NCBI GenBank assembly: GCA_038143535.1
Contig: JAYQMD010000001.1
Location: forward strand, 930,001-994,000
Direction of reading: 5' to 3'
Source of the DNA: UBA7446 sp038143535
Lineage (GTDB): Bacteria > Bacteroidota > Bacteroidia > Flavobacteriales > Flavobacteriaceae
Length of the DNA stretch: 64,000 nt
Part shown: positions 17,934-27,122 of the stretch, one piece after another
Layout of the letters: each line of letters opens with the position of its first letter
How positions within the stretch are numbered: the first letter of the stretch is position 1
Position numbers and translations under genes: made by a program
Notes under the pieces: generated by a model
What the model saw: only the letters and a program-made list of their open reading frames with translations
Database searches by the model: none
What the model was told of the DNA's origin: nothing

Positions 17934-18134
17934 TTATTTTTTTAGCGAATATACGGTCTGTTTGGGTTTTTTAACTTTGTGTAATGCAAAAGATTTTATT
18001 TAGAGTAATAGCAAGATGCAATAAAGCGTTATTACCAAGCCTTAGCAAAAAACAAATTGATTTAAGCAAAGCATCAAAAAGTCAGCTACTTTTATTGGCT
18101 TGGCGAACATATGTAACAATGCGTGCGCTTTAGT

Positions 18135-18165
18135 TTTGCTGCATTATTAAAATAAGATATATTTG
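18135..18165 (+). promoter_or_regulatory. Promoter of tRNA-Arg
   Basis: TTTG at 18135-18138 and TATATTTG at 18158-18165 with exactly 19 nt between, the textbook Bacteroidota sigma-70 spacing, 11 nt before the tRNA. The region 17934-18134 holds nothing else I can support. Confidence 0.8.
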
Positions 18166-18176
18166 CACCCCTAAAC

Positions 18177-18250
18177 GGCCTCGTGGCGCAACTGAATAGC
18201 GCATCTGATTACGGCTCAGAAGGTTGCAGGTTTGAATCCTGCCGAGGTCA
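18177..18250 (+). tRNA. tRNA-Arg (ACG anticodon)
   Basis: A 74-nt cloverleaf. Acceptor arms GGCCTCG / CGAGGTC pair with one G-T wobble, the anticodon loop reads GATTACGGC with ACG, and the T-arm has GCAGG TTTGAAT CCTGC. CCA is not encoded. A perfect promoter lies upstream and a hairpin terminator downstream. A degraded copy of its 3' half sits at 18368-18413. Confidence 0.95.
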
Positions 18251-18263
18251 CTTAAGAATAAAA

Positions 18264-18290
18264 AGTCTGCATGTATTGCAGGCTTTTTTT
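18264..18290 (+). terminator. Terminator after tRNA-Arg
   Basis: Stem AGTCTGCA / TGCAGGCT (one wobble) with a TGTAT loop, then seven T. Confidence 0.8.
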
Positions 18291-18367
18291 GTTTTCAAAT
18301 AAAATAAAGCCTACTTGCATTTTTAAATGGAAATAAAAATAAAATTTATGATTTTTGACTTTCTATT

Positions 18368-18413
18368 TAGACTACGGTGCTTTGGGGGATCACGTATTAA
18401 TACTGTCGAGGTC
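18368..18413 (+). repeat. Degraded 3' half of tRNA-Arg (possible old attachment site)
   Basis: From GACTACGG to TGTCGAGGTCAC this stretch aligns with the tRNA-Arg from its anticodon loop to its 3' end (18207-18251), with 12 of the last 13 bases identical and weaker matches in the middle. Such half-tRNA copies are footprints of integrative elements. Only 117 bp separate the two, so nothing of an element remains in between. The rest of 18251-18496 holds only a short GAACAA/TTGTTC hairpin near 18434. Confidence 0.4.
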
Positions 18414-18496
18414 ACATCTCCTCCAATTTCGGGTAGAACAAGGTTTGTTCTATTTAGCTAAAACAAAAGTTGTTTGGATTTTCTTAAATTTATGAC

Positions 18497-19516
18497 ATGA
18501 AAGACCTAAAATATCTTATGGCTTACAGCGTTCCCCTGAGTGTTTTTGCCAGTTTTTATTTCAAAGGAGCCTTCTCTTACACCTCGCTGGCTTATGTATT
18601 TCTGTTTATTCCCTTGGCGGAAAGCATTATACCAATAAAGCATAAAGAATTACCTGTTGCAGATATAAAAGAAAGGGCGTTGAATCGTTTTTTTGACTGG
18701 CTTTTATATTTAAACGTGCCTGTAGTGTATGCTATCCTAGGTTTTGGGCTTTATGATTTTTCAACGGCAAGTCTAAGCACTTATGAATATATAGGTTTGG
18801 TTTTTGCACTTGGCATTTTGTTGGCTACCAATGCCGTTAATGTGGCACACGAACTGGGCCATAGAAAAAGTAAATTTGAAGTCTTACTCACGAGGTTATT
18901 GCTTCTACCCTGCTTGTATATGCATTTTACCATGGAACACAATCATGGTCATCACAAATACGTGGCAACAGACCTAGATCCAGCTACAGCAAAAAAAGGA
19001 CAGAGTTTATATCATTTTTGGATAACATCTGTTATCGGGCAGTATAAAAATGCTTGGTGCATACAAACGAGGCTACTCAAAAAGCATGGAGCACATTTTT
19101 TCTCTATCAAAAATAACATGCTGTTTTTTAGCGTATACCAAGTAGCGTATTTGGGTGTTGTTTATTTACTGTTTGGATTAAAAATATTTCTTATTGCCTT
19201 AATTGTTGGTACTATATCATTTCTGTTTCTTGAAACCATCAATTACATTGAGCACTACGGATTGACGCGAAAAAAAATCAACGGCAAATATGAAAAAGTG
19301 CAAAACATCCATTCGTGGAATTCTGACCACGTCATGGGAAGAATAGTATTGTATGAGTTGACACGACATAGCGATCACCACTTTCGTGCATCAAAAAAAT
19401 ATCAAGTCTTAGAAAGTCTTGAAAACAGTCCGACCATGCCATTTGGCTATCCAGGATCTATGCTTCTAGCAACTATTCCACCCCTGTGGTACACGGTCAT
19501 GCATCCGAAGTTATAA
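18497..19516 (+). CDS. alkB: AlkB-type membrane di-iron alkane hydroxylase
   Basis: 339 residues with six or so membrane helices and all the histidine boxes of the integral-membrane fatty-acid desaturase/AlkB superfamily: HELGHRK, EHNHGHH, and LTRHSDHH, plus the AlkB-specific NYIEHYG. AlkB hydroxylates the terminal carbon of medium-chain alkanes using rubredoxin as electron donor; no rubredoxin gene is adjacent. In marine flavobacteria the true substrate may be another lipid. Start ATG at 18497 directly precedes the first hydrophobic helix. Confidence 0.9.
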   Translation: MKDLKYLMAYSVPLSVFASFYFKGAFSYTSLAYVFLFIPLAESIIPIKHKELPVADIKERALNRFFDWLLYLNVPVVYAILGFGLYDFSTASLSTYEYIGLVFALGILLATNAVNVAHELGHRKSKFEVLLTRLLLLPCLYMHFTMEHNHGHHKYVATDLDPATAKKGQSLYHFWITSVIGQYKNAWCIQTRLLKKHGAHFFSIKNNMLFFSVYQVAYLGVVYLLFGLKIFLIALIVGTISFLFLETINYIEHYGLTRKKINGKYEKVQNIHSWNSDHVMGRIVLYELTRHSDHHFRASKKYQVLESLENSPTMPFGYPGSMLLATIPPLWYTVMHPKL

Positions 19517-19547
19517 CACTAAGCATTTAAAAACGCCAGTGCCCTTT

Positions 19548-20612
19548 ATGAATCGTAGTTATCTATTTTTATTGTGTTTTGTAATAACGCAAACCATTGC
19601 CCAAAACAACAACGTCACTTCTTTAAAATCAAAAGCAAGTTTTCCAATAGGCTCATCAATACGATTTGTTCCTTTTATGAAAGATATAAAATTGAAAAGT
19701 TTACAACAACATCACTTTGACAGCTACACAGCAGGAAGTGATATGAAAATGTACCAAATTGCACCCAAGCCTGGAGTATTTAGATGGGAACGTGTGGATA
19801 GCATAGTCGCATATACACAAAAAAACAACCAAAGGCTGTTTGGACACACGCTGATATGGCACAGTGCCACACCGAAATGGATTGAAAAAAAGGCAAAAAA
19901 AGACCCCGCTTGGCTTGAAATTTTTATGAAAAATTACATTCAAACCTATGTTAAAAAATACAAAGGAATCGTACAAGGTTGGGATGTGGTCAATGAAGGC
20001 TTAAACACCAAAGGTTCGGGTTTTAGAACTGAAAGTATATGGTACAAAACCATGGGACAGTCCTATATCGAAAAGGCATTTCGTTATGCCCATGAAGCAG
20101 ACCCAAATGCCGTATTGTTTTACAACGATTTTAACATTGAACGTGATACGCTTAAATTTAATTCCATGATGAAAATGATTGAAGACTTTCAGCAGCGTGA
20201 AGTACCCATTTCTGGTATCGGGTTTCAAATGCACATTCGTATGGACATACCCAACGAAATCATTGCATATACGTTAAAGCGGGCTGCAGATACAGGTTTG
20301 CAAATTCACCTTTCTGAAGTTGATGTTATATTCAACACTCACGACGACAGTAAAGGTGGTGGTATTCAACGCTACAATAGAGTTACGCCAGAAATGCTAA
20401 GAGAGCAAGCCAAAAAATATGCTGAACTTGTTCAAATGTATCAAGATATAGTACCAAAAAACCAACAGTATGGCATAACCTTTTGGGGGTTTAATGACCG
20501 TGACACTTGGATCAATCGTTTTTTTAAGATGAAAGATTGGCCATGTATTTATGATGAAATGCTGCAGCCAAAGCCCGCTTTCTATGGTTTTTTAAATGCT
20601 TTGAAGAACTAA
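19548..20612 (+). CDS. Endo-1,4-beta-xylanase, GH10
   Basis: 354 residues with a signal peptide (MNRSYLFLLCFVITQTIAQ) and a complete GH10 barrel: HFDSYTAGSDMKMYQIAPKPG, LFGHTLIWHSATPKW, the acid/base Glu in GWDVVNEGLN, and the nucleophile Glu in QIHLSEVDV; GITFWGFNDRDTW closes the barrel. It cleaves internal xylan bonds after export. ATG 19548 is preferred over the GTG at 19539. It faces the GH53 gene; together they suggest use of plant or algal wall polysaccharides, though no SusCD pair is present here. Confidence 0.95.
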   Translation: MNRSYLFLLCFVITQTIAQNNNVTSLKSKASFPIGSSIRFVPFMKDIKLKSLQQHHFDSYTAGSDMKMYQIAPKPGVFRWERVDSIVAYTQKNNQRLFGHTLIWHSATPKWIEKKAKKDPAWLEIFMKNYIQTYVKKYKGIVQGWDVVNEGLNTKGSGFRTESIWYKTMGQSYIEKAFRYAHEADPNAVLFYNDFNIERDTLKFNSMMKMIEDFQQREVPISGIGFQMHIRMDIPNEIIAYTLKRAADTGLQIHLSEVDVIFNTHDDSKGGGIQRYNRVTPEMLREQAKKYAELVQMYQDIVPKNQQYGITFWGFNDRDTWINRFFKMKDWPCIYDEMLQPKPAFYGFLNALKN

Positions 20613-20620
20613 AGGCCGAG

Positions 20621-21745
20621 TTATCGCTTGGGTTTATCAAACCAAGTCATGGCTTTTGTGGGTTTTGATACTGCATCAAACATAGCTGCATTTTCCCAAT
20701 GCGAGCCTGCTCCCCAGCGTGTTGAACAAGAGGTGCTAACCCATGCAGGTTCCCAATATAGAACGCCACTCCCACCAGCAGATTTGACAACGCTATGCAG
20801 TTCGGTTAAATAGGACAATTGCCCATCCTGTGATGCTGGAAAGCCCTCATGCAAGGAGTCTACTCCTAAAATATTGTTTGCCGAGTCCTGATTGACAAAA
20901 TCATATGGATACGCTGTTTCCACAATCATAACTTCTTTGCCGTAGTTATCAATCAGTTGTCTAATGGATTGTGACAATTCTGTTAAATTTTGCGACGACC
21001 ATTTGGGGTAGTATGAAATCCCAATGTAGTCAAAGTTTGAAATACCATTTTGAGTGGCATCTTTAAACCAAATCAATGCATTTTCTGGCTGTGCTATGTG
21101 TAGCATCACATGTATATCCTGACCCGTTTTGGACGAAACATCACGCACCGCTTTTATCCCCATATTGATTAGAAATTGATTGCGTTCCCAATCAATGGGT
21201 TCCAACACATTTGGTCGTTGTAAAATCATGGCATTAATTTCATTTCCTACCTGAACAAAATCTGGCATTAAGCTTAGATTGTTCAACTCATCCAAAACAG
21301 CCGCGGTATACGTATACAGCGCATTTCCTAATTCAGTAGTATCATCAACAATACCCAGCCATTCAATTGGCACATCTTGACTGGATGGGTCTGCCCAATC
21401 ATCTGAGTAATGAAAGGCAAGTAAAACTTGCATTCCAGCTTCTTTAGCGCGTTTAATGCTTTTTTTAACATCCTCAAGCGTACTGTAGTTTGTCCATTTT
21501 GGAGTATGCCATAATCGCAATCGGACTAGGTTAGCATTTGCTTCTCCAAAAATTGTATAAGGGTCTTGTGCAGTACCCGAAGAATTGCGATAAATAGCAC
21601 CGCAGTCTTCCATTTCATTTACATAAGACAAATCGGCTCCTAGGTAGTACGTATCATCTACTAGATAAGGAGATGACTCGTTTTGCTCAACACTAGAACA
21701 ACAAATAATAAAGAAAAATAAGAGAATTATTTTCATGGCATTCAT
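20621..21745 (-). CDS. Arabinogalactan endo-beta-1,4-galactanase, GH53 lipoprotein
   Basis: 374 residues starting MNAMKIILLFFFIICCSS, a lipoprotein signal with Cys after a hydrophobic stretch. The GH53 barrel is evident: YLGADLSYVNEMEDCG, ANLVRLRLWHTPKW, FHYSDDWADPSSQ, acid/base Glu in FVQVGNEINAM, nucleophile Glu in VMIVETAYPY, and WEPAWVSTSCS. It cuts beta-1,4-galactan, probably at the cell surface. The more distal in-frame start at 21802 has no signal peptide. It is convergent with GH10 with an 8-bp gap. Confidence 0.94.
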   Translation of the reverse strand: MNAMKIILLFFFIICCSSVEQNESSPYLVDDTYYLGADLSYVNEMEDCGAIYRNSSGTAQDPYTIFGEANANLVRLRLWHTPKWTNYSTLEDVKKSIKRAKEAGMQVLLAFHYSDDWADPSSQDVPIEWLGIVDDTTELGNALYTYTAAVLDELNNLSLMPDFVQVGNEINAMILQRPNVLEPIDWERNQFLINMGIKAVRDVSSKTGQDIHVMLHIAQPENALIWFKDATQNGISNFDYIGISYYPKWSSQNLTELSQSIRQLIDNYGKEVMIVETAYPYDFVNQDSANNILGVDSLHEGFPASQDGQLSYLTELHSVVKSAGGSGVLYWEPAWVSTSCSTRWGAGSHWENAAMFDAVSKPTKAMTWFDKPKR

Positions 21746-21767
21746 GGTTTCGTGTAATATACACAAT

Positions 21768-22418
21768 CTAATTTTCGCGTAAAACCTCACCTTCTTTAAC
21801 AATTATCATGGTAGCCGTTGAGCCTGTAGAGAGGTTCCATTTGTGTGCTGCCAAAGCAATGCCATTGTCGTCAAATACCCGCAGTTCGGCAGTATTAGGA
21901 CCCGATGATCCTTGGTTAAGTGCTTGAAAATCAATTTTATTAAACCCTTGAACAAGCGGCAGTTTTAGAAGAAAAAACTGATTTTTAAGCAATAAATTAG
22001 GAATAACCTCCTCCTCATTGACCGAAATGCGAACACGATCTCCATCTTCATATTCATAATCACGACAAACAATTCGGGCATAAGAAGCATTTGTCCGTAT
22101 ATCCCCAAGATAGGTATCGCCCAAATAAAGGTTGTTGGGTACTGGCCTGTCCTTTCTTAACTTTTTTAGGTAGCGGTCTCCCGCATCAATAAATTCCTCA
22201 TTATCCGTCATGAGGTTATTGCTTGACTTAGGCCTGTCCAAAAAAGAATAGTCTTCAACCTTTTCCTCAGGAATTAGCAGCCCGTAGTTGGGTTTTGGCG
22301 TGTCTAATTTGGGGAAGGGGGAACCACCCTTCTGCTCTTGCGCATTAAGTATGCTGCTAAAAAAGAATAATATTAATCCTTTTTTAATCGAAGTATAACC
22401 GCTTCCGCTACTAAACAT
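21768..22418 (-). CDS. Secreted protein of unknown function
   Basis: 216 residues. A hydrophobic export signal is visible at about residues 13-25 (GLILFFFSSILNAQ), followed by a proline-rich linker and a beta-rich C-terminal half containing YLGDTYLGDIRTNASYARIVCRDYEYEDGDRVRISVNEE, shown here as part of a possible adhesion-like sandwich. The ATG at 22418 overlaps the end of the small membrane gene by 46 bp. I do not recognise a named family. Confidence 0.68.
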   Translation of the reverse strand: MFSSGSGYTSIKKGLILFFFSSILNAQEQKGGSPFPKLDTPKPNYGLLIPEEKVEDYSFLDRPKSSNNLMTDNEEFIDAGDRYLKKLRKDRPVPNNLYLGDTYLGDIRTNASYARIVCRDYEYEDGDRVRISVNEEEVIPNLLLKNQFFLLKLPLVQGFNKIDFQALNQGSSGPNTAELRVFDDNGIALAAHKWNLSTGSTATMIIVKEGEVLREN

Positions 22419-22597
22419 ATTCCTGAATTAACTAAAGTCAACGCGAATGTACCAACCAAAAACCATGCCTCGCCCCTAATCTTTGAAATAATAGCCTCCC
22501 CTAATACACTCAAGCCAGCACCAACCAAAAGCAATCCACCAACAGAACACAACCACCAACGGAGGCTATTTCGAAAAGTATTTTTTTGATTTTCCAT
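22373..22597 (-). CDS. Small two-helix membrane protein
   Basis: 74 residues (MENQKNTFRNSLRWW...) with two membrane helices around GGLLLVGAGLSVLGEAII and FLVGTFALTLVNSGICLVAEAVI. It overlaps ccsBA upstream by 32 bp and the secreted gene downstream by 46 bp, so all three are probably co-translated. Function unknown. Confidence 0.65.
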   Translation of the reverse strand: MENQKNTFRNSLRWWLCSVGGLLLVGAGLSVLGEAIISKIRGEAWFLVGTFALTLVNSGICLVAEAVILRLKKD

Positions 22598-25500
22598 AGC
22601 ATGCAGCGGACATTTTAACAATATATGCCAACGAATAGTACACAAAGTTAGGTGTAATCACCTTATCTCCACTCGCATAGGAATGCAAACCAGTCAAGTA
22701 AAAGTTAACACCAAAATAGGTCATCATAATGCTACCAAAAGCCAAAACCGATACCATGCTATAAAGCCATTTGCCGCGTAATCCGGGTACCAAACGCATA
22801 TGCAAAGTAAATGCATACACCAAAATACTTATCAATGCCCAAGTTTCTTTGGGATCCCAGCCCCAATAACGCCCCCAGCTTTCGTTTGCCCATTGCCCCC
22901 CGAGGAAGTTTCCAATGGTTAGCATTATCAAGCCCACGGTCAAGGCCAGTTCGTTTACAACGGTAAGTTCGGCCAAATTTAGACGCATTTTTTCAGCGGT
23001 CCGTTCGGTCGTCAATAAGATTAAAATAAGGGAAATAATACCCAATATCATGCCTATGGCAAATGGGCCGTAACTGCCCACAATAACCGCCACGTGAATC
23101 ATCAGCCAGTAACTGTCAAGCACGGGTACGAGGTTTGCTATTTCCGGATCCATCCAATTCCAATGTGCAATCATCAAGACCATGGAAGCCACAAAAGCAG
23201 TTGCGGCAATGGTAAGTTTGGATTTACGCCCAAAAGCAAGTCCCATTCCCATGGTTGCCCACGCTACATAAATCATGGATTCATAGGCATCACTCCATGG
23301 AGCGTGACCCGAAATATACCAACGGGCAGCCAATCCAGCGGTGTGTAGCACAAAAAGGATTGATATGACAGATACAAAAAAGGAAACAACACCACGTAAT
23401 AAACGTATGTCGTAAAGCATATGGGCAATCAACACAAAGAACATCAAGGTTCCGGCATACATATACCAACTAAACAGACGCTTAAAAATATCGTATTTGT
23501 TATAGTAGATCTCTGCCTTTATTTGATCTTCAGCAGGCATAACTTCTTCTCCATATTTCTTTTGATAGCCCTTTAAACTCTCCAGCAACTGATCGGCTTG
23601 CGTGTAATCTTTTGTGGCTTTGCCCTGCCTCAACGAAGTAAGATACAAAGGCAATACGTTGTTAACGTAGAGCGAATCTACGCCTTCAAAACGTATCTCA
23701 TTTACTTCAGCGGGAGAAACCCAACGGTTGTTTTCGTCATTCGGTACTGGAAAGATGCGCAATACCTTTCCTTCCAAAGCTGAGAAAAGCAAATTCACTT
23801 TTCGATCTATTTCAATAAAATCTTTTTGAAACTGATTGGGGGTTGCAGATTTATAAGCGTCCTCTAAGTTAGGAGCCAGCTTGTAATTTCCCTGTGTGTC
23901 AAAAAAGTTTGCGAAAGAAGCGTATTTGGCTTTTTTATCTACGCCAACAAGTGAACGAATGCTGTCATTACCACGTTTCAAATATACAAAAGGAACTTGA
24001 TACCAAATAATTGGGTTTTGGGTGATGGACAATAATACTTGGTTGGCATCTAAAGATTTGTAGTGATCGGACTTACTGACCTTACGTACCAATTCGGAAG
24101 CAAAAGTATTGGCAGGCTTCATACGCCCCCCTTGATCTTGGATAACCAGCGCACCAAATTTAGCTGCCTCGTCGGCGTGAATAGCATCGGCTTGAAGCAT
24201 CGAGTCAATTGCAAAACTGGGTGGCCTATGTTGATGCTGAGCAAAAGCTAGCGTGGAAGTCAAAAAGAGTATCAAAGGCAATGCGGCTTTTTTGATGCGT
24301 ATGTCCTCCAACATTTTAGCAAGCTTCTTAAAACGTGTTTTTCCAAAAAACATCAAGCCCAACAAGCCGATATAAAGCAAGAAGTAACCTGCATAGGTAA
24401 CAGCTGTACCCAATGCATCGTGGTTTACCGATAGTACCGTTCCCTTTTCATCTGGATCAAAAGATGCCTGAAAAAAACGATAGCCTTTGTGATTGAGTAT
24501 GTGGTTCATGTAAATATCGTGGTCAAAAGTAGGGTCGTCCAATACCGTTACCTTACTCATAAAGCTACTGTAACTTTTTTCAGTACCCGGATACTTTTCA
24601 GCGATGAAATCATTGAGCTTAATGGCAAACGGGAGTTCAACTTGTTTTGAACCGTAAGTAACCCAAAATTCTAATCCGCCAAGTTCAACTTGAACAGGTG
24701 GATTCGCAATGCCCTTGGCGCCTAAAACGGTTACTTGCTTTTGGGCACCATTGGCAGTCAATTGTATGGTTAGAGCATCCTGTATGGCGGCTTCCTTATC
24801 TTCAACAGGTACTATTTGATATGAACCAATCATCGCAGGGTCTGGAAAGACAAACTGCATCCCGGCAGCACTGTAGAGTGTACGCAACATTAGGGGCTGT
24901 GAAGCATTAGCAAGTACACTTCCTTGCTGCTGGTCGGCCATACGAAGATAAGTGCCTTCAAAAGGGGACTGAATGCTGTAATTGTTCTCTTCGTCTAACG
25001 TAATATTTATTGCGCCGTCTGTATAGGCATTAAAGGCAAATAGTATGTTGTGAATATTGGCCACCTCGCCCATTTTAAGAAAATGATCGTGTCGATTCCC
25101 GTCACCTGCTTCAACTATCTTGAGATACATATCACCATTGATATCCTCAACCAGTGTTTCTTCTGCACCATTTATAAAATTAACATATGAAACAGAAAAG
25201 GGTATGCCATTAAAATCATTTTTCCAGCTAAACGAATTGTTAGCAGCCTCGGCAAATAAAAGGTCGTCTTCGAGTAATTTTCTTCGAAGTTGACCGTCTA
25301 TCTCACCGTCGACAAATACAGACAAATATGTTTTTTCAGACAAAAATTGTTGGGTAGACTCCCCTTCTCTGATGGGCATAACACCTTCGAAACCAATATA
25401 CCGTGTGATGGCAGCCCCCACAATTATAAGTATCCAAGACAAGTGAAGTAACAACAATGGCCATTTTTCCCACCTTAAAAGACGATACCTATTGATGTTC

Positions 25501-25697
25501 CCCATAAAATTAACAACAAAGAAAACCATCATCACCTCGAACCACCAAGCATTGTAAATCCAGATGCGAGCCGTGGCCGTATTGTGAGCGCTTTCCACAA
25601 AAGTCCCAACGGCCATAGCGATTGAAAACGCAATAAATAGTAGCGCTGTTAAACGAGTAGAAAACAGAAAATAAAGCAAGCGAGTTGCTGGGTTCAT
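22566..25697 (-). CDS. ccsBA: Fused cytochrome c assembly protein CcsBA
   Basis: 1043 residues, inner-membrane heme exporter and ligase of system II cytochrome c maturation. The N-terminal ResB/CcsB half has helices at about residues 10-30, 60-80 and 95-115, then a large periplasmic domain. The C-terminal half is CcsA with the heme-binding WWD-type motif GRYWGWDPKETWALI and flanking His residues (IAHWNWMD, LMIHVAV, FTLHMRL). Fusion of the two is usual in Bacteroidota. It starts a small operon with two unknown envelope genes. Confidence 0.94.
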   Translation of the reverse strand: MNPATRLLYFLFSTRLTALLFIAFSIAMAVGTFVESAHNTATARIWIYNAWWFEVMMVFFVVNFMGNINRYRLLRWEKWPLLLLHLSWILIIVGAAITRYIGFEGVMPIREGESTQQFLSEKTYLSVFVDGEIDGQLRRKLLEDDLLFAEAANNSFSWKNDFNGIPFSVSYVNFINGAEETLVEDINGDMYLKIVEAGDGNRHDHFLKMGEVANIHNILFAFNAYTDGAINITLDEENNYSIQSPFEGTYLRMADQQQGSVLANASQPLMLRTLYSAAGMQFVFPDPAMIGSYQIVPVEDKEAAIQDALTIQLTANGAQKQVTVLGAKGIANPPVQVELGGLEFWVTYGSKQVELPFAIKLNDFIAEKYPGTEKSYSSFMSKVTVLDDPTFDHDIYMNHILNHKGYRFFQASFDPDEKGTVLSVNHDALGTAVTYAGYFLLYIGLLGLMFFGKTRFKKLAKMLEDIRIKKAALPLILFLTSTLAFAQHQHRPPSFAIDSMLQADAIHADEAAKFGALVIQDQGGRMKPANTFASELVRKVSKSDHYKSLDANQVLLSITQNPIIWYQVPFVYLKRGNDSIRSLVGVDKKAKYASFANFFDTQGNYKLAPNLEDAYKSATPNQFQKDFIEIDRKVNLLFSALEGKVLRIFPVPNDENNRWVSPAEVNEIRFEGVDSLYVNNVLPLYLTSLRQGKATKDYTQADQLLESLKGYQKKYGEEVMPAEDQIKAEIYYNKYDIFKRLFSWYMYAGTLMFFVLIAHMLYDIRLLRGVVSFFVSVISILFVLHTAGLAARWYISGHAPWSDAYESMIYVAWATMGMGLAFGRKSKLTIAATAFVASMVLMIAHWNWMDPEIANLVPVLDSYWLMIHVAVIVGSYGPFAIGMILGIISLILILLTTERTAEKMRLNLAELTVVNELALTVGLIMLTIGNFLGGQWANESWGRYWGWDPKETWALISILVYAFTLHMRLVPGLRGKWLYSMVSVLAFGSIMMTYFGVNFYLTGLHSYASGDKVITPNFVYYSLAYIVKMSAACYGKSKKYFSK

Positions 25698-25757
25698 GGC
25701 AATTTTTTTACAAAATTAAGTAATTGGCTATGAACCACCTACCAAGTGAAAAGGAAT

Positions 25758-27122
25758 TTATTTCTTTAGCCAATTGTTAGCAAAATCACAAGATTGGTTG
25801 TCGCGATTTACACTGATATAGGTATCCGCTATTTTTTCAGTCATCCATTCTTCAATGACCTTAAGTTGCTTTTCTTTTAGGGCTAAATCCTTGATTCGAA
25901 CATAGTCTTGAGCATAGTCAGCAATGTGTTCATTAAACCGGTTGGTAACCATAACAATCTTGTACGATTTATTCCCTGAGCGATCTTCCTCTAGCAGTGG
26001 AATAGAAATCTCATTGTCCTCAAGCTTTAGTATCTGATTGTATAGCTGTGGATCAAGTTTTGTGAGTTCAAAACGGGTATCTCCCGTTGCAGGGTTAATC
26101 AAGACACCGCCATTGGCACGTGTAATTTGATCATCAGAAAATTCACGTGAGGCATCAGCGAAGCTAATTTCACCATCATCTATTCGCTTCTTGATAAGCT
26201 TGAGTTGGTTCTGTGCTTCACCCAAAGCAGCATTAGATACCGAAGGTACGAGCAGTACATGACGTACATCTAGCATACGACCGCGAATTTTATCGACCAT
26301 TACAATGTGCCAGCCAAAGTCAGTTTTAAATGGCTGGGAAATTTCTCCTTCTTGTAAACGATAAGCTTGCTCACGAAACTCCTTTACCATTTGCGGGCGC
26401 TTTCTGTCAAGCGTATAACGACCTCCTCTGGAGCGTGAACCAGGGTCTTGGGAATATAAAATTGCTTTGGATGAAAAAGAAGAACCGTTTTCAAGAACGT
26501 CATTGCGCATGGTCTCGAGTTGTTCTATAATTCGCTTCTCTTCATCTGGAGAAACCTTTGGCTTAATTACAATCTGCGCTACTTCAAGCTCAGAGCCAAA
26601 AATGGGCAAATCGTCTTTAGGAATGGAGTTGAAAAACACTTTTACTTCATCTGGGGTAACTTCAACGTCCTCAACAATTTTAGATTGCATGCGCTGTGAT
26701 AGCTGTTGAATGCGATTAACTTCAAATAATTCAGCCCTAAAACTTTGCTCGTCTTTCTTTTTATAAAACTCCAAGGCTTTTTCAATATCACCAAATTGAC
26801 TTACAAAATAATCGATGGTTTGCTCAACATAATTATTTATGTCATCATTGCTCACCTCAATACTGTCTTGCTCGGCGTGATGGGCATATAACTTATCTTC
26901 CATCAACTTGCCCAATAGGTTACAACGCGAAACTTCTACGGTTGAAACACCTTGAGATTCAAGTTCTACATAAGCCTTATCTACATCGGATTCAAGTATA
27001 ACATAATCTCCAACAACAGCAGAAACACCATCAATTTTGAGGCGCTTTTTAGTCTTTATCGAATCTTGGGAAAAACCAAGTACACCAAACATCAAACAAC
27101 ATAATGTTATTAATTTATTCAT
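25758..27122 (-). CDS. surA: SurA-like peptidyl-prolyl isomerase (two parvulin domains)
   Basis: 454 residues with a signal peptide (MNKLITLCCLMFGVLGFSQ), a SurA N-domain (VSAVVGDYVILESDVDKAYVEL), and two PpiC-type repeats near residues 180-280 (ELEVAQIVIKP...ILYSQDPGSRSRGGRYTLDR) and 285-385 (LDVRHVLLVPS...DASREFSDDQITRANGGVL). It chaperones outer-membrane proteins in the periplasm. It overlaps the upstream chaperone-like gene by 8 bp. Confidence 0.92.
   Translation of the reverse strand: MNKLITLCCLMFGVLGFSQDSIKTKKRLKIDGVSAVVGDYVILESDVDKAYVELESQGVSTVEVSRCNLLGKLMEDKLYAHHAEQDSIEVSNDDINNYVEQTIDYFVSQFGDIEKALEFYKKKDEQSFRAELFEVNRIQQLSQRMQSKIVEDVEVTPDEVKVFFNSIPKDDLPIFGSELEVAQIVIKPKVSPDEEKRIIEQLETMRNDVLENGSSFSSKAILYSQDPGSRSRGGRYTLDRKRPQMVKEFREQAYRLQEGEISQPFKTDFGWHIVMVDKIRGRMLDVRHVLLVPSVSNAALGEAQNQLKLIKKRIDDGEISFADASREFSDDQITRANGGVLINPATGDTRFELTKLDPQLYNQILKLEDNEISIPLLEEDRSGNKSYKIVMVTNRFNEHIADYAQDYVRIKDLALKEKQLKVIEEWMTEKIADTYISVNRDNQSCDFANNWLKK

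Noticed and set aside
19548..21745. GH10-GH53 pair as a polysaccharide utilisation locus
   Set aside because: No SusC/SusD pair, regulator or further CAZymes nearby; the two genes are convergent, not an operon.
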